A stretch of 64,000 bases of DNA from Sulfurospirillum sp. (GTDB taxonomy: Bacteria > Campylobacterota > Campylobacteria > Campylobacterales > Sulfurospirillaceae): assembly GCA_014859685.1 (NCBI GenBank), contig JACUTU010000001.1:439300-503299 (forward strand), written 5' to 3'. Position 1 is the stretch's first letter, and each line of letters begins with the position of its first letter. Below are positions 60,664 to 64,000 of this stretch, piece by piece. A program made the translations under genes and the position numbers. The notes under the pieces are model-generated. The model saw only the letters and a program-made list of their open reading frames with translations, was not told where the DNA came from and did not search any database.

Positions 60664-61514
60664 ATTGCCTCCATTCCTCTTCTTTTTGAACTCCACCTTT
60701 GAAGTATATTAATGACTAACAACATCGCAAAAGAGATAAACAACATAACAACAGCAACGGCTGTTGCTCCTGCATAATCATACTGTTCTAATTTTGTAAT
60801 AATAAGCAATGTGCTAATCTCTGTTTTAAATGGCATATTTCCTGAAATAAAAACAACCGAACCATACTCCCCTAAAGCTCTTGCAAAGGAAAGGGCAAAT
60901 CCCGTCAATACTGCTGGAAAAATTGTAGGTAAAATCACTTTATAAAAAGTTTGCCATCTATTTGCCCCTAAACTAGAAGATGCTTCTTCTTGCTCAACTT
61001 CGAGTTCTTCAAGTGCAGGTTGCACGGTTCGCACTACAAAAGGAAGACCAATAAAGATTAAAGCTATAGTAATACCAATGGGGGTAAACACAATTTTTAA
61101 TCCTATTGGTTCTAGGTATTTTCCAAACCATCCTTGATGGGAGTAAAGTGTTGTTAATGCAATCCCTGAAACTGCTGTTGGCAGAGCAAATGGTAAATCC
61201 ACCATCGCATCAAAAACTCTTTTTCCAAAAAACTCATACCGCACCAAACACCAAGCCACAATTACTCCAAAAAAAGTATTTACAAGTGCTGCGATGGTTG
61301 CAGTGTAAAAAGTAAGCTTATAACTCTCAACCACTCTCGCATCCGTAGTAGCACTGAAAAACTTTTCCCAGCCCACACTAAAAGCTTCTGTAAAGAGTGC
61401 CAATAGCGGAATAAGCACAATAATACTTAAGTAAAATATTGTGTATCCCATCGTAAGACCAAACCCCGGAATAGAGGATTTTGGTCGTTTTAAAATATTA
61501 AAATTTAATCTCAT
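60660..61514 (-). CDS. cysT: Sulfate ABC transporter permease CysT
   Basis: A 284-aa permease, partner of CysW. Typical are [16 protein letters not shown] [40 protein letters not shown], the EAA loop [20 protein letters not shown] and [20 protein letters not shown]. Six helices are visible. It is first of the cysT-cysW-cysA overlap series and lies 284 bases after the binding-protein gene. Confidence 0.94.
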   Translation of the reverse strand: MRLNFNILKRPKSSIPGFGLTMGYTIFYLSIIVLIPLLALFTEAFSVGWEKFFSATTDARVVESYKLTFYTATIAALVNTFFGVIVAWCLVRYEFFGKRVFDAMVDLPFALPTAVSGIALTTLYSHQGWFGKYLEPIGLKIVFTPIGITIALIFIGLPFVVRTVQPALEELEVEQEEASSSLGANRWQTFYKVILPTIFPAVLTGFALSFARALGEYGSVVFISGNMPFKTEISTLLIITKLEQYDYAGATAVAVVMLFISFAMLLVINILQRWSSKRRGMEAI

Positions 61515-61548
61515 ACCTATCCTTTAAATAGTTTTACAGACCCTTGCG

Positions 61549-61568
61549 GTTCTTGTAATTGCAAGAAC
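61549..61568. repeat. Small hairpin before cysT
   Basis: GTTCTTG / CAAGAAC with a 6-base loop, 35 bases before the cysT start on the minus strand. It lies in the 284-base gap between the binding-protein gene and cysT, and could stabilise the processed downstream transcript. The rest of the gap is AT-rich without features I recognise. Confidence 0.45.
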
Positions 61569-61770
61569 TGAAACACATATACATATCATCGAAATTTAAT
61601 ATTGCTTCTTTTTATTTTAAAAAATTATTTAAACTGCTGATGATGAAATCGTTACAATTGATATTTTTAAAGCTAGTACTGTAATCAAATTTTTTTTCAT
61701 TGAAAGACCTAATAAATTTATTCATTATTTTTTTGCCTCAATTTATAGAAGAGTCTATAAAACTGTTTGC

Positions 61771-61796
61771 AGTATCTACTCATACGAGTAGATACT
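61771..61796. terminator. Strong hairpin after the sulfate-binding protein gene
   Basis: A perfect 10-bp stem AGTATCTACT / AGTAGATACT with loop CATACG, directly after the stop codon at 61799. In the direction of the genes it is not followed by a T-run (the T-run is on the plus strand), so it is likely a partial terminator or 3' stabiliser that makes the binding protein more abundant than the permeases. Confidence 0.6.
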
Positions 61797-61798
61797 TT

Positions 61799-62857
61799 TT
61801 AGCGACTATAAATTGAGTCAAATACTCCACCATCGTTAAAATGTGTTTCTTGAGCATTTTTCCAACTATCAAATACTCTATCAACTGTTACTAAATCTAA
61901 CTTAGGAAATCTTTCTAAGTCTTTTTTGTCTGCAAACTCTGGCTTATAAGGTCTATAATAATATTTAGCCACTAAATTTTGAGCTTTAGGTGAATACAAA
62001 TACTCTAAATAGGCTTTTGAAACTTCATATACGCCATCTTTTTTTGCTTGTTTATCAGCAACAGTTACAGGAGGTTCTGCTTTGATACTGATACTTGGAA
62101 CAACAATTTCTAAATCACTATGTCCTAATTCATTGATGGCTAAAAACGCTTCATTTTCCCATGCCAATAAAACATCCCCAATTCTTCTTTGAACAAAAGT
62201 ATTGGTAGAGCCTCTTGCGCCAGAATCTAGTACAGGCACATTTTTATATAACTTGCTTACAAACGCTTTTGCTTTGACATCAGCTCGTTTATATTTTTCC
62301 GATGTTTTGTTGATATTGTCTAAACTTCCTAGCTCTTTTTTCAAAGCATAAGCATATGCTGCTAGATAGTTCCATCTCGCACCACCTGATGTTTTGGGAT
62401 TTGGAGTAATCACTTCTACTCCTGATTTTGTTAAATCATCCCAATCTTTGATATCTTTTGGATTCCCTTTTCGAACTAAAAATACTATGGTAGAGGTATA
62501 TGGAGCAGAATTGTTCTCTAGTCTTTTTTGCCAATCTTTTGGAAATAATCCCGTTCTTTCACTGATTTTATCAATATCATAAGCAAGGGCTAAAGTAATG
62601 ACATCCGCTTTTAGCCCATCAATAATAGCTCGTGCTTGTTTTCCTGCACCTCCGTGAGATTGTTTGACAGTTACTTCTTGCCCTGTTTGTTCTTTCCAAT
62701 AGTTTGCAAATACTTTATTGTACTGTGCATAAAATTCTCTTGTGGGGTCATAGGATACATTCAAAATTTCAACTTTATCTTTTGCATAAAGATTGAAGCT
62801 TCCCGCCACTAAACTAACCAATAAAATCAACTTTGTTTTTTTAATTATATTTTTCAT
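61799..62857 (-). CDS. sbp: Sulfate/thiosulfate-binding periplasmic protein
   Basis: The 352-aa solute-binding protein of the sulfate importer. A signal peptide ([19 protein letters not shown]) is followed by the family start [72 protein letters not shown] and [20 protein letters not shown], the residues that form the sulfate pocket. I chose the ATG at 62857 (MKNIIKKTK) since AAAGAG precedes it. It has its own leader with motifs shared with the rrf2 region. Confidence 0.93.
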   Translation of the reverse strand: MKNIIKKTKLILLVSLVAGSFNLYAKDKVEILNVSYDPTREFYAQYNKVFANYWKEQTGQEVTVKQSHGGAGKQARAIIDGLKADVITLALAYDIDKISERTGLFPKDWQKRLENNSAPYTSTIVFLVRKGNPKDIKDWDDLTKSGVEVITPNPKTSGGARWNYLAAYAYALKKELGSLDNINKTSEKYKRADVKAKAFVSKLYKNVPVLDSGARGSTNTFVQRRIGDVLLAWENEAFLAINELGHSDLEIVVPSISIKAEPPVTVADKQAKKDGVYEVSKAYLEYLYSPKAQNLVAKYYYRPYKPEFADKKDLERFPKLDLVTVDRVFDSWKNAQETHFNDGGVFDSIYSR

Positions 62858-62880
62858 TTTTTCTCTTTTTAATTTATAAT

Positions 62881-62902
62881 ACACTAAATGTGTGAATATT
62901 TA
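62881..62902 (-). promoter_or_regulatory. Candidate Rrf2 operator 1, next to the sbp start
   Basis: ACACTAAATGTGTGAATATT on the plus strand, overlapping a probable -10 (TATAAA on the minus strand) about 16 bases before the sbp ATG. The motif recurs at 62993-63014. The dyad around AAAT and its place over a promoter suggest a repressor site. Confidence 0.5.
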
Positions 62903-62930
62903 AGATTTTAAAAAAATCTCACTGGTTGCT

Positions 62931-62969
62931 TTACTTTTTTAATTTATTATTGCACATATCGCACATCAT
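62931..62969 (-). CDS. Possible 12-residue leader peptide with two cysteines
   Basis: The frame reads MMCDMCNNKLKK and stops at 62931. AAGGA stands 6 bases before the first ATG, and a candidate operator lies just upstream. Two cysteines among the first six residues, in the leader of a sulfate-uptake gene, would suit a ribosome-stalling sensor of cysteine supply. It is too short to be sure that it is translated. Confidence 0.4.
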   Translation of the reverse strand: MMCDMCNNKLKK

Positions 62970-62992
62970 TTTTTATCCTTTTCATATAATTT

Positions 62993-63014
62993 ACACTAAA
63001 TAGGTGAATATTTA
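62993..63014 (-). promoter_or_regulatory. Candidate Rrf2 operator 2, start of the sbp leader
   Basis: ACACTAAATAGGTGAATATT, agreeing with operator 1 in 18 of the first 20 positions. It lies 20 bases after the rrf2 stop and before the leader peptide, with TTATAT as a possible -10 downstream on the minus strand. A related TACCAAATTGGTGAAAT stands at the rrf2 promoter. Confidence 0.5.
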
Positions 63015-63034
63015 TATTTGACAAACTCAATGGT

Positions 63035-63496
63035 TTAAATTCCTAAACCACCAACGAATTCTTCTTTATAAATATCATCATTTGTAATTGGAGCTTGATT
63101 TAAACAAACAGCAATACTCATTTTATCTAAGATTTGAGCTGTTAAATTTCTAATATTTAAAAATACTCTTCTAAAATAACACTTGCTTTCTTGAGAACAT
63201 GGTTCATAATTTGAAACACTTACACAAGATATCATGGCTAACATTCCCTCAAAGTGACGAATAACTTCACCTATGGTTATATCATCAGCATCTTTAGCCA
63301 AAACATACCCGCCATAACGACCAGAAATGCTTTTAACCCAACCCGCGTTGTTCATTTCAAGCATGATATTTTCTAAAAATCTTCTTGGAACATCAGTATA
63401 TTCAGAAAGATTTTTTGTTGAGATAGACTCACCTTTTAATTCTGCTATAGCAAATAATGCTCGTAAAGCATAATCTGTTTTTTTAGATACTTTCAT
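63035..63496 (-). CDS. Rrf2-family transcription regulator (CymR/IscR-like)
   Basis: A 153-aa regulator with an N-terminal winged helix: SKKTDYALRALFAIAELKGE, TKNLSEYTDVPRRFLENIML, WVKSISGRYGGYVLAKDADD. The C-terminal half has three cysteines (SCVSVSNYEPCSQESKCYF) spaced as in Fe-S cluster-binding Rrf2 members. CymR-type members control sulfur uptake with cysteine synthase. Its position directly upstream of the sulfate genes, with shared motifs, suggests that it regulates them and itself. Confidence 0.9.
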   Translation of the reverse strand: MKVSKKTDYALRALFAIAELKGESISTKNLSEYTDVPRRFLENIMLEMNNAGWVKSISGRYGGYVLAKDADDITIGEVIRHFEGMLAMISCVSVSNYEPCSQESKCYFRRVFLNIRNLTAQILDKMSIAVCLNQAPITNDDIYKEEFVGGLGI

Positions 63497-63504
63497 TTAA
63501 CACC

Positions 63505-63548
63505 TACCAAATTGGTGAAATTATAATAAACTTTTTATTATTTGTCAA
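63505..63548 (-). promoter_or_regulatory. Consensus promoter of the rrf2 gene with operator-like motif
   Basis: On the minus strand TTGACA (63548-63543), a 17-base spacer and TATAAT (63525-63520) form a perfect sigma-70 promoter. Immediately downstream is ATTTCACCAATTTGGTA (63521-63505), a near palindrome (ACCAAATTGGT) related to the two motifs before sbp. Self-repression is inferred. Confidence 0.75.
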
Positions 63549-63568
63549 GAGATATAGCCAAAAATAAT

Positions 63569-63630
63569 GGGGACAGGCTACTTTTTGATTTGATAAAAAG
63601 TAGCCTGTCCCGAATGGCACTTACTTAAGC
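63569..63630 (-). repeat. Right inverted border repeat of the sulfate cassette
   Basis: The inverse of 58686-58747: a 17-bp perfect hairpin (63570-63586 with 63595-63611, 8-base loop) followed by GAATGGCACTTACTTAAGC. The last bases contain the stop codon of the IS4-type transposase, so the repeat includes the transposon's end. Confidence 0.85.
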
Positions 63631-63947
63631 TTTTTAGGGTGACCATTTGCTCTCACTTTTTCTCTTGCTATTTTCCTAGGTTGCATCAACAAAGGAAAAT
63701 CATTGTGCCGTTTTTTTATAGCTCTTGGCTCAACTCTTTCTCCTCTGTTCCCTATAATTTTTTTGCCTATCAAAGATAAGAGTTTTTCATATAGTTGATT
63801 ATCTAATTGATCATTATTATTGTTAGATAGGGTATTAAGAAGTTGTAGTGTATGTTTAAAACTAAGTTGTCTTGGTAACAAAGCATTGTATAGTGCAGAT
63901 TCAAGCATAATATGGCGTATAATATTGTATACGGTATGCGAGTATGA
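63621..63947 (-). mobile_element. IS4-type transposase, C-terminal fragment
   Basis: The minus-strand frame encodes HTVYNIIRHIMLESALYNAL, LLPRQLSFKHTLQLLN, GERVEPRAIKKRHNDFPLLM, QPRKIAREKVRANGHPKKLK: the last 109 residues of an IS4-family DDE transposase (compare LPRQLSFKHT and RxEPRAxKRR...PLLxxPR). The DDE catalytic part is missing; the frame fuses at 63947 with a different transposase. An ATG at 63908 could give a 95-aa product, surely inactive. Confidence 0.85.
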
Positions 63948-64000
63948 CCATCAATGGCAAATATCAGAACATCTTGCACACCTCGTTTTTGAATGTCATT
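63947..64000 (-). mobile_element. IS256-type transposase fragment at the window edge
   Basis: The minus-strand bases translate as NDIQKRGVQDVLIFAIDG, the stretch around the second catalytic aspartate of IS256/mutator transposases (usual form IKNRGVxDVLIxCVDGLKG). Homology stops at DG, where the IS4-type fragment begins. The rest lies beyond the window. Confidence 0.7.

Noticed and set aside
1..64000. CRISPR array, rRNA or ordinary tRNA genes
   Set aside because: No regularly spaced direct repeats and no rRNA or standard tRNA sequence were seen; repeats found are pairs or dispersed palindromes.

Overview
The window looks like the chromosome of a free-living, flagellated member of the Campylobacterota (Epsilonproteobacteria), probably near Sulfurimonas, Sulfurospirillum or Sulfuricurvum; I cannot fix the genus. 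The reasons are the AT-rich composition, short overlapping operons, a dgkA-eptA/C-dihydroorotase block like that of Campylobacter, and flagellar genes carrying sigma-54 (TGGCAC-N5-TTGC) and sigma-28 (TAAA-N16/17-CGATAT) promoters.

Region 1 (1-27.6 kb) is core host DNA. It holds the stator genes motA-motB; glmU-coaBC-(unknown)-uppS-prepilin peptidase-lptF/G-truA; a long minus-strand run from gatB down to dgkA (potassium channel with TrkA-type domains, gpsA, a GH3 protein, a dihydroorotase homologue lacking key residues, a phosphoethanolamine transferase); thiE-like, atpB, and two flagellar blocks (flgI-flgJ-flgM-flgN-flgK and flaG-fliD-fliS-fliT-like). Region 2 (27.6-36.7 kb) is a metabolic island: a Na+/solute symporter with its 56-aa accessory protein, and indolepyruvate:ferredoxin oxidoreductase iorAB followed by two phenylacetate-CoA ligases separated by an ACT protein. 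It lies between inverted copies of an intergenic repeat. The palindrome TACATGTA occurs at least 22 times in regions 1-2 but is nearly absent to the right.

Region 3 (about 37.4-58.5 kb) is a prophage that seems to sit in an EAL-domain gene. It has a Mu-like head (terminase, DUF935 portal, MuF, gpI protease, gpT capsid) joined to a P2-like contractile tail (V-W-J-I-fibre-FI-FII-E/E'-T-U-X-D). Head packaging and lysis genes run on the plus strand; capsid and tail genes run on the minus strand. At the tail end is a diversity-generating retroelement: a fibre gene with a 107-bp variable repeat, avd, and a 107-bp template repeat. The two repeats differ at 12 positions, all adenines of the template. 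The reverse transcriptase gene is cut to 27 codons. Behind MuF sits a displaced, start-less second C-terminal domain, followed by a copy of the same downstream leader. The gpE gene carries a canonical T TTT TTG frameshift site leading to E'. No Mu-type transposase or repressor is in the window.

Region 4 (58.4-64 kb) is a sulfate-uptake cassette (sulfate-binding protein, cysT, cysW, cysA and an Rrf2-type regulator) between inverted hairpin-bearing repeats and transposase fragments (IS4-like and IS256-like). Motif pairs upstream of the binding-protein gene, and a consensus promoter at the regulator gene, suggest Rrf2 control of the cassette. A 12-codon ORF with two cysteines lies in the leader of the binding-protein gene.
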